From assembly GCF_001724605.1 (NCBI RefSeq), contig NZ_MEEX01000003.1, positions 62,001 through 126,000 of the forward strand: 64,000 bases of DNA, in the 5' to 3' direction. The notes beneath the pieces were generated by a model. That model was not told the DNA's origin. It worked only from the letters and a program-made list of their open reading frames with translations, and did no database searches. The stretch's first letter is position 1. Every line of letters starts with the position of its first letter. The position numbers were made by a program, and so were the translations under genes. This document shows positions 19,328 through 26,766 of this stretch, in pieces. Source of the stretch: Phenylobacterium sp. SCN 70-31. Lineage in GTDB: Bacteria > Pseudomonadota > Alphaproteobacteria > Caulobacterales > Caulobacteraceae.

Positions 19328-19701
19328 TGGCCGCCGAGATCGTCGTCTGCTCCACATGCCGGTTCGCCGAGGACCAGCGGGACGATCCCGCCGGCGTCAG
19401 CGGCGGCCAGCGCCTGTTCGAGGCGCTGGAGTCCGCGGCGCGGGATCCCCGATTCGCAACCCTGCGGGTTTCGCGGGTCGAATGCCTCTGGTCCTGCGCC
19501 CAGCACTGCAACATCCATCTCCGCGCGCCGGGCAAGTGCAGCTATGTCGCCGGACGCTTCTCGCCCGACGGCCGCGAGGCCGCCGACATCCTGGAGTTCG
19601 CCCTCGCCTACGCCGAGAGCGCGGACGGGGTCGTCCCCTATCGCCGGTGGCCCCAGGGCGTGAAGGGCCACTTCATCACCCGTTCGCCGCCGGGCGACTA
19701 G
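19327..19701 (+). CDS. DUF1636 metal-binding protein
   Basis: This 124-residue protein belongs to the DUF1636 family, small proteins often found in cobalamin gene clusters. It has CSTCRF at the N-terminus, then CLWSCAQHC and APGKCSYVAGRF. The Cys spacing resembles thioredoxin-like [2Fe-2S] ferredoxins. It overlaps cobO by one base, so it is the last gene of the riboswitch-controlled transcript. A role as electron donor for cobalt reduction ahead of CobO, or in metal handling for CobN, is plausible but only inferred from position and cysteines. Confidence 0.85.
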   Translation: MAAEIVVCSTCRFAEDQRDDPAGVSGGQRLFEALESAARDPRFATLRVSRVECLWSCAQHCNIHLRAPGKCSYVAGRFSPDGREAADILEFALAYAESADGVVPYRRWPQGVKGHFITRSPPGD

Positions 19702-19773
19702 CGGGCGCCGCAGCGTCCGGGCTCGACATCCGCGACGGGTTCCAAAGACAAGACATCTGGGGAGAAGAAGACG

Positions 19774-19929
19774 ATGGGGCGTTCGCTGATCGACCAGGCG
19801 CTGGACGACACCCGCCACGGCTGGAGCGTCGGGACCTTCGGCGCCATCGGCGAGTTCATGCGCGACACCGACGAAGCCGTGGACGACCGCCGCGCCGGGG
19901 CGGCCCGCACGCTGATCACCACCCGCGCC
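19774..19929 (+). pseudogene. 5' remnant of a small conserved gene, truncated at a junction
   Basis: A strong Shine-Dalgarno sequence (GGGGAGAAG) precedes an ATG encoding MGRSLIDQALDDTRHGWSVG, then TFGAIGEFMRDTDEAV. This resembles the N-terminus of small alphaproteobacterial proteins with a W-x-x-G-x-FGA-x-x-EF pattern (possibly the DUF6925 type, from memory). After about residue 50 the frame stays open to 20052, but it becomes Pro/Arg-rich because it is the antisense of the lipoprotein remnant next door. The authentic gene therefore ends near 19916-19929. The end coordinate is approximate. Confidence 0.55.
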
Positions 19930-20161
19930 GCGGGTCCCGCTCGACCAGCCCCAGTCCGATCAGCCGTTCGGCGAGCGCCGCGCGAACCGACGCATCGGCC
20001 GGATCACCGGCTGGCGCCATCCGGAAGGCCGCGCCGGCCGCCAGGGCTGTAGCGGAATCGCCTCGCTCGACCACCGAAACCCGGGAGGTGGCGCAACCCG
20101 ACAGCGCCGCCGCCGCCAGAACCCCAGCCGCCGCACGGCGGCGCGCACGCGTCGCGATCAT
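19916..20161 (-). pseudogene. 5' remnant of a lipoprotein gene (DUF4136-like), truncated
   Basis: The minus strand encodes 81 residues from an ATG at 20161 with GGGAGGG 6 nt upstream. A lipoprotein signal (RRRAAAGVLAAAALSGC) with lipobox LSGC is followed by SVVERGDSATALAAGAAFRM and AERLIGLGLVERDPRR. The pattern resembles the first third of DUF4136-type lipoproteins, normally about 170-200 residues. The protein stops abruptly, with GW and a stop codon, exactly where the plus-strand remnant begins to lose its own sense. Both genes thus appear to have lost their 3' parts in one event. The DUF4136 assignment is tentative. Confidence 0.5.
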
Positions 20162-20326
20162 TGCCAGCCCTCCCCCTTGCCTCCCCGACCTTATCCGGAG
20201 ACGGCCAAACGACCACCCACCTCGACAAGTGACGGGAGACGGCGCGCCGATCAAGCCGCCGCAGGGCGCCCCGCCGGCGCCGCCCACACCACGCCGCAGC
20301 AGGCCCTGCGCCGCCAAGGGTTTGCC

Positions 20327-20346
20327 ATTGTTTACATTTTCGGACC
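20327..20346 (+). promoter_or_regulatory. Shared upstream motif, copy 1 (before the ECF sigma gene)
   Basis: ATTGTTTACATTTTCGGACC matches the segment at 21026-21045 before the response-regulator gene in 16 of 20 positions, with ATTGTTTAC and TTTCG identical. It lies 59 nt before the GTG at 20386 (92 nt before the TTG at 20419). It does not fit a sigma-70 or EcfG consensus. It may be a promoter or operator recognised by a product of this locus. Confidence 0.45.
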
Positions 20347-20385
20347 GTCAGCACCCTGGCGCAGCGGCCGTCGAGCAATATCGTC

Positions 20386-21000
20386 GTGGGATCGCGGCCA
20401 CGAGATCCGGGCGTCACCTTGCAGACCGATAGCTTCACGACCGACCTGATCCGGCTGATCCCGGAGATGCGCCGACGGGCGATGTTCCTGACGCGCCACG
20501 CCGACCATGCGGACGACCTGCTCCAGGGCGCCCTGCTGCGGGCGCTGCGCAATCGCGACCGTTTCGAGCCGGGTTCGAACCTGCGGGCGTGGTTCAGCGT
20601 CATCCTGCGGCACGAGATGACCGACCGTTGGCGATCCACCCGGCGCGAGGTGGCCTACGACCAGGATCGCGACATCCGCTTCGTGGAGCCTGAGCAGGAG
20701 AATCAGGCCCGGCTGAGCGACTTGCATCTGGCCCTGCAGGCCCTGGCGCCCGAGAAGCGGCAGGCCCTGCTCGCCATCGCGGTGGCGGGCCTGGCCTACG
20801 AAGAGGCGGCCGATCGCATCGGCTGTTCGTCCGGAACGCTGAAGAGCCGGGTGTCACGGGCGCGCCGGGAACTGCAGGACATGCTGGAGACGGGGCGGCT
20901 TTCCAAGTCGGCGAGGCGGCCGAGACACGCCGCCACGTCGATCGAGCGCGCCGCCGGGATCGTCGCGGAAGGACGCCGCCGCGACATGGCCGCCGCCTGA
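20386..21000 (+). CDS. ECF-type RNA polymerase sigma factor
   Basis: A 204-residue group IV sigma factor. Region 2 is visible as DLIRLIPEMRRRAMFLTRHADHADD followed by LLQGALLRAL, then AWFSVILRHEMTDRWRSTRR. Region 4 is LAPEKRQALLAIAVAGLAYEEA followed by ADRIGCSSGTLKSRVSRARR, a clear helix-turn-helix. The style resembles EcfG-like alphaproteobacterial sigma factors, but no NepR or PhyR gene is adjacent. The start is uncertain: the GTG at 20386 has no good ribosome site, and the TTG at 20419 would remove 11 residues. A 45-residue basic tail follows region 4. It precedes a two-component/FecR/CHASE2 block on the same strand. Confidence 0.88.
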   Translation: MGSRPRDPGVTLQTDSFTTDLIRLIPEMRRRAMFLTRHADHADDLLQGALLRALRNRDRFEPGSNLRAWFSVILRHEMTDRWRSTRREVAYDQDRDIRFVEPEQENQARLSDLHLALQALAPEKRQALLAIAVAGLAYEEAADRIGCSSGTLKSRVSRARRELQDMLETGRLSKSARRPRHAATSIERAAGIVAEGRRRDMAAA

Positions 21001-21025
21001 CTCCACACCCCTGCCGGGTGTTTCA

Positions 21026-21045
21026 ATTGTTTACGCTTTCGATCC
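21026..21045 (+). promoter_or_regulatory. Shared upstream motif, copy 2 (before the response regulator)
   Basis: ATTGTTTACGCTTTCGATCC lies 87 nt before the OmpR-type regulator start and matches the copy before the ECF sigma gene (20327-20346). Both copies sit at a local AT-rich dip in otherwise GC-rich DNA, which supports a promoter or operator function. Confidence 0.45.
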
Positions 21046-21112
21046 CATACTCGAAGCGGTGCAATGTTAGGATGCGCCTGCGCGCGCTGTCGCGCATGGT
21101 CGGAGCCGATCG

Positions 21113-21826
21113 ATGCGGATCGCCATTCTCGAAGACGACGACGTCCAGGCCGCCGCCGTGAACCAACTCCTGGCGGGCGCCGGCCATGCCTGCCAGCCGT
21201 TCATGACCGGACGCGCGCTGGTCGCGGCCCTGCGGCGCGACACCTTCGACCTGCTCGTGCTGGACTGGAACGTCCCCGACATGAGCGGCGTCGAGATCAT
21301 CGGCTGGACACGCCGCAACATGCCGGCCCCGCCGCCCGTCCTGCTCCTCACCAGCCGCGCCGACGAAGGCGACGTAGTGACTGCGCTGAACGCCGGAGCC
21401 GACGACTATGTCACCAAGCCCGCCCAGCCCAGCGTCCTTCTGGCCCGGGTCGCCGCGCTGCTCCGCCGGGCCTATCCCGACCGCGGCGGTGGCGTGGAGA
21501 CCTTCGGCGCCTATCGCTTCAACCTCGCCGCGCAGGTCGTGACCATCGACGACGAGCCGATCGCCCTGACCGCCAAGGAATTCGGCCTGGCGCTGCAGCT
21601 GTTCCGCAACACCCACCGGGCCCTCTCGCGGACCCACCTCCTCGAAGCCGTATGGGGCCGCAATCCCGACCTTCCGTCGCGGACGCTGGACATGCATGTC
21701 TCGCGGGTGCGCTCCAAGCTGCGGCTGCGTCCTGAGAACGGCTTCCGCCTGACGCCGGTCTACAGCTACGGATACCGCCTCGAGCGCCTGGACGGAGACG
21801 GCGACACCCTCGCCGAAGCGTCGTGA
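21113..21826 (+). CDS. OmpR/PhoB-family response regulator
   Basis: A 237-residue two-component regulator. The receiver domain (about residues 1-120) has the acidic pair EDDD, the phospho-acceptor Asp51 in LVLDWNVPD, Thr in LLLTSRAD and the Lys of YVTKP. The C-terminal winged helix (about 130-228) has LTAKEFGLALQLFRN, then RTLDMHVSRVRSKL and a YGYRL wing. It is followed without a gap by a LysM/FecR protein and a CHASE2 sensor kinase, the likely partner. The gene after it starts within its stop codon (GTGA), so the three are probably co-transcribed. Confidence 0.93.
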   Translation: MRIAILEDDDVQAAAVNQLLAGAGHACQPFMTGRALVAALRRDTFDLLVLDWNVPDMSGVEIIGWTRRNMPAPPPVLLLTSRADEGDVVTALNAGADDYVTKPAQPSVLLARVAALLRRAYPDRGGGVETFGAYRFNLAAQVVTIDDEPIALTAKEFGLALQLFRNTHRALSRTHLLEAVWGRNPDLPSRTLDMHVSRVRSKLRLRPENGFRLTPVYSYGYRLERLDGDGDTLAEAS

Positions 21827-23133
21827 TCGTTCGGACGGCCTTCGCGGGCCTCGTCCTCGCGGTCGCGCTGGCGACCTCCGCGCAAGCCCGGCAGGAGCCG
21901 GTGCTGATCTATGTGGTCGAGCGCGGCGACACCCTCTACGACCTGGGACAGCGCGGGCTGACGCGGCCCGCCGACCATCGTGTCGTCCAGCGGCTGAACC
22001 GGATCGCCGATCCGCGCCGGCTCCGGCCCGGCTCGCGGCTCCGGATCCCCGAGCGCCTGCTGCGGACCGAGGCGATCGAAGCGCGCCTGGGCGCCTTCAA
22101 GGGCGAGGTGTCGCTCACGTCGGGCGACCGGACGGTCCCGGCCGCCAAAGGGCTCGCCGTGCGCGAGGGTGACGGCCTCGCCACCGGGGCCAACGCCTTC
22201 GGCCGGCTCGACTTGCCAGACGGCTCGCGGGTCACGCTCCCGTCGCAGAGCCGCGTCCGGATCGTACGCCTGCGCCGCACCCTGCTGACCGGGGGCGTCC
22301 AGCGGGAGTTCCTGGTCGAGGCGGGCGGCGGCGCCTCCCTGGTCCGTCCCCTGCGCGGCCCCCACGACAGCTACATCGTCCGCACGCCGATGTCGGTGTC
22401 GGCCGTGCGCGGGACCGAGTTCCGCGTCCGGTTCTCGGACGACGGCCGGCGCGCCGCCACCGAGGTTCTGGAAGGCTCCGTCGAGGTGTCGACAGGCGGC
22501 GACGTCGAAACGGTCGCGCCGGCCTTCGCCCGCGTCTCGACCGTGGATGGCCCCGCCCTGACGGCCCCGCTGCCGCCGCCCCCGGCTCTACGCCGCTCCG
22601 ACGGCCTTCAGGACCAGCCCGTCCTCTCGTTCGACGTGGAGCCCGCCGCGAACGTCCGGGGTTATCGCGCCCAGATCGCGTCCGACGCCGGTTTCGTCGA
22701 TGTCCTGGCGGACGCCGAGGCGACCCAGCCTCGCCTCACCTTCGACGCGGTGGCCGATGGGGTCTATTTCGTCCGCGCCACGGTCGTGGACGCGCAGGGC
22801 CTCGAGGGCATGCCCGTCGTCCAGGCCTTCGAGCGGCGCCTCAACACCCTGACGCCCCGCGCGCCCACTCAGGAGCGAGGCGACGGCTTGAGACGCTTCC
22901 TGTTCCGATGGGACGTCGAGGGCGACGGCGAGCGCAGCTACCGGTTCCAGATCCGGCGCGAGGGCCAGGACGCCCTGCCCCTGATCGACCAGGCGGGGTT
23001 GACCGAAACCAGCATCGCCCTCACGGACCTCCCGCCGGGAACCTACGTCTGGCGAGTGATGTCGAGGACGTTCGTGCGGGGGCGCTATGTCGAGAAATGG
23101 TCCGCCGAGCAGCGGTTCGAGACCGCGCTCTGA
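21823..23133 (+). CDS. Exported LysM- and FecR-domain protein
   Basis: This 436-residue protein has a signal peptide (FAGLVLAVALATSAQA), a LysM peptidoglycan-binding domain near residues 27-75 (YVVERGDTLYDLGQR), and a FecR-like domain near 90-225 (LDLPDGSRVTLPSQSRVRI, TPMSVSAVRGTEFRV). Two Fn3-like beta repeats fill the C-terminus (about 265-345 and 360-436). This architecture matches the COG4254 LysM/FecR proteins often encoded next to CHASE2 sensors. The GTG at 21823 overlaps the regulator stop. It probably sits on peptidoglycan in the periplasm and may sense or present a signal to the kinase. It lacks the cytoplasmic anti-sigma segment of true FecR. Confidence 0.85.
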   Translation: MIVRTAFAGLVLAVALATSAQARQEPVLIYVVERGDTLYDLGQRGLTRPADHRVVQRLNRIADPRRLRPGSRLRIPERLLRTEAIEARLGAFKGEVSLTSGDRTVPAAKGLAVREGDGLATGANAFGRLDLPDGSRVTLPSQSRVRIVRLRRTLLTGGVQREFLVEAGGGASLVRPLRGPHDSYIVRTPMSVSAVRGTEFRVRFSDDGRRAATEVLEGSVEVSTGGDVETVAPAFARVSTVDGPALTAPLPPPPALRRSDGLQDQPVLSFDVEPAANVRGYRAQIASDAGFVDVLADAEATQPRLTFDAVADGVYFVRATVVDAQGLEGMPVVQAFERRLNTLTPRAPTQERGDGLRRFLFRWDVEGDGERSYRFQIRREGQDALPLIDQAGLTETSIALTDLPPGTYVWRVMSRTFVRGRYVEKWSAEQRFETAL

Positions 23134-25477
23134 CGCGCCCGCACCGGTGCGGCCACCGCAAGCCCAGCGCCGCCGGATCCTCGCCGAGTGGGTGGCGGTG
23201 GCGGCGCTCTCCAGCATCGTCCTGCTCCTAGCCGTCCTCGGCGGCGCGGCGACCCGGCTGGACAACCTGTTCTACGACGCCATGACGCGCCTGTCGGCGC
23301 GACCGCCCAGCGCCGATATCGTCGTGGTCGCCATCGACAACCGTAGCATCGCCGAGATCGGGCGATGGCCGTGGCCGCGATCCGAGCACGCAACCCTCCT
23401 CCGCCGACTGGCCGAGGCGAAGCCGCGCGCGGTGGCCTACGACGTGCTCCTGGTCGATCCGGACCGCGACCCGGCCGTCGACGCCGACCTGGCCGCCGCC
23501 GTCGCGCTGACGCCCACGCTGTTGCCGGCCAGCTTCGACGTGCCCGGCCGCGACGGCGCGCCCTACGAGATCGCACTCCCGGTGAGACCGCTGCGCGCCG
23601 CCGCCGCCGGCGTGGGCCATGTGAACGTCGCCTTCGACGCCGACGGCGTGGTCCGGCGCGCATTCCTGAGCCAGCACGCGGGCGATCAGGAATGGCCCCA
23701 CCTGATGGAACTCATGGCGCGCCAGACCGGCGGCGGGCCATCGCCGACCTGGCGCGCCGCGCGACCACCCGCCGCCGCCCCGGACACCCCGCCCGGCATC
23801 GTGCGCACGCGGCCCGTGATGGTCGCCTACGGCGCCCGGCCCGGCGATATCCGCACGGTGTCGTTCGTCGACCTGATGCGGGGCGAGACGCCCGCCGAGG
23901 TCCTGCGCGACCGGCTCGTGCTCGTGGGCGCGACGGCGGACGGCCTGGGCGACCGCTACGCCACCCCCCTGTCCGGCGGCGAGGAGGTGATGCCGGGCGT
24001 GGAGATGCAAGCCAACCTGCTGGACACCCTTCTATCCGGGCGGGCCGTACGGCCGCTGGACCGGACGCCCCTGGCGCTTTTCGCGCTCGCGCCGCTCTGG
24101 GTCGTACTGGCGGGGTTCCTGGTCCTGCGCCCACGGGCCAACCTGGCGCTGGGCCTGGCGGTCGCCGCCGTGGTCCTGATCGGATCGGGGCTTCTGCTCG
24201 TCTTCGGCCGGATCTGGGCGCCGCCGGCCGCGACGCTGGTCGCGCTGGCCCTGGTGCTTCCCCTGTGGAGTTGGCGTCGTCTGGAGGCCAGCAGCGCCTT
24301 CATGACCACCGAACTGCGGCGCTTCGCGGCCGAACCCGACGTCCTGCCGACCGGCGCCGCGACAGCCCGCCCCGCCGGCGAGGTCATCGCCCAGCAGATG
24401 GACCTGATGGAGGCCGCCCTCGAACAGGCGCGGGACCTGCGCCGCTTCCTGCACGATGTGATCCAGGGGCTGCCCGACGCGACCGTCGTGCTGGCGGCCG
24501 ACGGAAAGGTGCTGGTGGCCAACCGCGCCGCCGAGAACCTGTTCGCCGCCATCGCCGGACGGGCGCCCGTCGGCGAAACCCTGGATCATCTGGCCGCCGC
24601 GCTGACTCCGCAGCCCGCCGCGGACGGAGAGGTCGAAACCGAAGCCACCGCGCCGGACGGCCGCACGTTCGTCGTGCGGCGGACGCCGCTGCTGACGGCG
24701 CGCGGCGGCCGGGCCGGCGAGATCGTCCGCTATGCCGACGTCACCAGCCTGAAGGCGGCCGGGCGCCAGCGCGAGGACATCCTGCAACTGCTGACCCACG
24801 ACATGCGCTCGCCCCAGGTTTCGATCCTGGCGCTTCTGGACAACCACCCTGTGGCGCCCGACCTCTCCACGCGCCTGCGCGGCTACGCTCGCCGCACGCT
24901 CGACCTGGCCGACGACTTCGTCCACCTGTCGCGCGCCGAGACCGCCAGTCTGACGACCGAGCCGGTGGACATGGTGGAGGTGGCGCTCGACGCGCTGGAC
25001 GACCTCTGGCCGCAGTCCCAGGCCAAGTCCCTGATGGTGAACGGGCCCGACGCGGACACGCCATTGCTGGTGGCGGGCGACCGCGGCCTGCTGACGCGAA
25101 CCCTGATCAACCTGCTGGACAATGCGATCAAGTACACCGAGCCCGGCGGGCGCATCACCTGCGACGTGCGGCTGGATGAGAGCCGGTCGCCGCCACGGGT
25201 CGTCTGCACCATCGCCGACACCGGGCGCGGGATGCCGCCGGAAGAGGCGGCCCAGGTGTTCGAGCGCTTCCGCCGCGCACGCGGCGAAGCCAACCGCGGC
25301 GTGTCGGGCGCGGGGCTGGGCCTGGCGTTCGTCCAGACGGTCGTCCAACGGCACGGCGGCGCGATCACCTGCGAGAGCCGCCCGGGCGAGGGTACGCGGT
25401 TCGAGATCGTCCTCCCCAGGCTCGACCAGCCGGACGAACCAGAGCCGGAATCAGATAGCTTGGCCGCCCTCGGCTGA
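23087..25477 (+). CDS. CHASE2-domain sensor histidine kinase
   Basis: A 796-residue membrane kinase. One transmembrane helix near residues 32-54 leads into a periplasmic CHASE2 domain (about 55-320; DNLFYDAMTRL, VVAIDNRSIAEIGRWPWPR, VGATADGLGDRYATP). Three transmembrane helices follow near 325-395, then a PAS domain (about 450-560). In the HisKA domain His571 sits in LLTHDMRSPQ. A HATPase domain has NLLDNAIKYTEPGG, DTGRGMPP and GAGLGLAF. The start overlaps the LysM/FecR gene by 47 nt, and a later start is possible. The 3' end overlaps the convergent gene at 25451. The OmpR-type regulator two genes upstream is the expected phosphorylation target. Confidence 0.93.
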   Translation: MSRNGPPSSGSRPRSDAPAPVRPPQAQRRRILAEWVAVAALSSIVLLLAVLGGAATRLDNLFYDAMTRLSARPPSADIVVVAIDNRSIAEIGRWPWPRSEHATLLRRLAEAKPRAVAYDVLLVDPDRDPAVDADLAAAVALTPTLLPASFDVPGRDGAPYEIALPVRPLRAAAAGVGHVNVAFDADGVVRRAFLSQHAGDQEWPHLMELMARQTGGGPSPTWRAARPPAAAPDTPPGIVRTRPVMVAYGARPGDIRTVSFVDLMRGETPAEVLRDRLVLVGATADGLGDRYATPLSGGEEVMPGVEMQANLLDTLLSGRAVRPLDRTPLALFALAPLWVVLAGFLVLRPRANLALGLAVAAVVLIGSGLLLVFGRIWAPPAATLVALALVLPLWSWRRLEASSAFMTTELRRFAAEPDVLPTGAATARPAGEVIAQQMDLMEAALEQARDLRRFLHDVIQGLPDATVVLAADGKVLVANRAAENLFAAIAGRAPVGETLDHLAAALTPQPAADGEVETEATAPDGRTFVVRRTPLLTARGGRAGEIVRYADVTSLKAAGRQREDILQLLTHDMRSPQVSILALLDNHPVAPDLSTRLRGYARRTLDLADDFVHLSRAETASLTTEPVDMVEVALDALDDLWPQSQAKSLMVNGPDADTPLLVAGDRGLLTRTLINLLDNAIKYTEPGGRITCDVRLDESRSPPRVVCTIADTGRGMPPEEAAQVFERFRRARGEANRGVSGAGLGLAFVQTVVQRHGGAITCESRPGEGTRFEIVLPRLDQPDEPEPESDSLAALG

Positions 25478-25939
25478 AGCCATGGCGTCCGACGCGGCCA
25501 CGAGGCTGCACCAGACCCGATAGCGGCCATCGGCGCCGTCGTAGGTCAATGTCAGGGTGCGCGACGTCTCATCGGGCCGAAGCGGCTCGACGGTCAACGA
25601 CCGGACGCGTTCGTCCGCGATCCGATCGACGCAGGTCCGCGCGCCGACGATCTCCGTGGCGTCGGGGTCGGCGGCGTAGAGCACTGCCGGACGGGCGTCG
25701 CCCGGGCAGGCGTGCAACAGCCGGCCTGCGCCCGCGAACCGCCGCGTTTCGCCCACTTCGAAATTCTTGGCCACGACGAACGCCGGAAAGCGGTGAAGCC
25801 GCCCGGCCTCGTCCACCGCAGCCCCGCCGATGGCGAAGACGGGTGCGCCGCCCTTCCCGGTCTCGCCCATGACCTCATCGACGCGCTGGATGGCGTTCAG
25901 GAACAGGCCGACTCCTGCCTGCGGCGCGCTCGGTCTCAC
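25451..25939 (-). CDS. Hypothetical protein downstream of the PEP-CTERM gene
   Basis: A 162-residue protein I do not recognise. It lacks a signal peptide from the chosen GTG at 25939, which overlaps the stop of the PEP-CTERM gene (GTGA). It contains RFPAFVVAKNFEVGETRRFAG, LHACPGDARPAVLYAADPDA, CVDRIADERVRSL and TLTYDGADGRYRVWCS, suggesting a compact beta-rich domain with three cysteines. Its 3' end overlaps the convergent kinase gene by 27 nt. Coupling suggests it works with the PEP-CTERM protein, but I cannot assign a function. The start is uncertain, since the frame continues upstream. Confidence 0.55.
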   Translation of the reverse strand: MRPSAPQAGVGLFLNAIQRVDEVMGETGKGGAPVFAIGGAAVDEAGRLHRFPAFVVAKNFEVGETRRFAGAGRLLHACPGDARPAVLYAADPDATEIVGARTCVDRIADERVRSLTVEPLRPDETSRTLTLTYDGADGRYRVWCSLVAASDAMASAEGGQAI

Positions 25940-26766
25940 GACGGACACGCGCGGCGACGGCGTAGCACGGCGCCGACCGCCCCGAAGCCCGCGATCATCA
26001 TGGCCCAGGTGGACGGCTCGGGAACCGCGCCGGGCGTCAGCGGCGGGAACGGCGCCGTCGGCAGAGGAGGCCGGGAGGGGCCCGTCGTCGGCGGCCTCAG
26101 GATGTCGATGTCGAACGGATCGTCCTCCAGCCAGGGGCCGATCTCGACTGGAGCGGGCCCTACGGCCGGGCCATCCGCCGCGGGAAGGCCGTCCATGGCC
26201 GGCGGTGCGCCGAGGTCGGCGTGGCAGACCGTCAGCGCCACCAGGGCGAACGAGCGCGGCGTCGCGAGTTCCTGGGCCGCCACGGCCATGGGGACCGGCG
26301 CCACGACCGGGCGCAGACCCGGCGCCGCAGCAGCGGCTCCCCCGGCTCCGCCAGCGGCGACAGCCTTCGGCTTGGCGCGCACGGCCTTGCGCCGGGGCGG
26401 CGAAGGGCGGCGGACTTCGGCGGCCGCCTCGGGCGCCGTCGCGACCCGCGACTCCTCGATCTGCGCCGCCGGGCGCGCGACGGTCCGCTTGGGAGCCGGC
26501 TTGGGGGCAGCCCGCCGGACAGGCGCGGCCTTGCGGACGGCGGCAGGCGCGGCGACCGGCGCCGCAACCGGGATCGCGCTGGCGCGGAGCATCGCGGCGC
26601 GCGGCGCCGCGCCCGCAGGCGCCGCGGCGGGCGACGACATCAGCACCTTGCCCATCTGCGTGACGCACTGGGCCTGGGCCGCGCCGGGCGCGGCGATCAG
26701 CAGTGCGGCCGCGACAGGGCCGGCGAACGACGATGAAACGAGGCGGTGGAAGGACGTCTGCGACAT
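25936..26766 (-). CDS. PEPxxWA-CTERM sorting-signal protein
   Basis: A 276-residue exported protein with a signal peptide (AGPVAAALLIAAPGAAQA, then QC). A long low-complexity Ala/Pro/Lys/Arg region follows (about residues 45-150). The C-terminal anchor VPEPSTWAMMIAGFGAVGA ends in RRRR. That Pro-Glu-Pro-x-x-Trp-Ala, hydrophobic helix, basic cluster layout is the PEPxxWA-CTERM signal of proteobacteria, which is processed by an exosortase-like system. No exosortase gene is in the window. The middle segment (PRSFALVALTVCHADLGAPP) has one Cys. Function is unknown; such proteins are often surface or exopolysaccharide-associated. Confidence 0.8.
   Translation of the reverse strand: MSQTSFHRLVSSSFAGPVAAALLIAAPGAAQAQCVTQMGKVLMSSPAAAPAGAAPRAAMLRASAIPVAAPVAAPAAVRKAAPVRRAAPKPAPKRTVARPAAQIEESRVATAPEAAAEVRRPSPPRRKAVRAKPKAVAAGGAGGAAAAAPGLRPVVAPVPMAVAAQELATPRSFALVALTVCHADLGAPPAMDGLPAADGPAVGPAPVEIGPWLEDDPFDIDILRPPTTGPSRPPLPTAPFPPLTPGAVPEPSTWAMMIAGFGAVGAVLRRRRACPS

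Noticed and set aside
19930..20052. The 3' part of the plus-strand frame that starts at 19774
   Set aside because: Although open, it is Pro/Arg-rich antisense of the lipoprotein remnant, so it is not authentic coding sequence for the plus-strand gene.
21823..23133. The FecR-domain protein as anti-sigma factor of the nearby ECF sigma factor
   Set aside because: It has a signal peptide and a LysM domain at the N-terminus and no cytoplasmic anti-sigma segment or membrane anchor, so the classical FecR mechanism does not fit.
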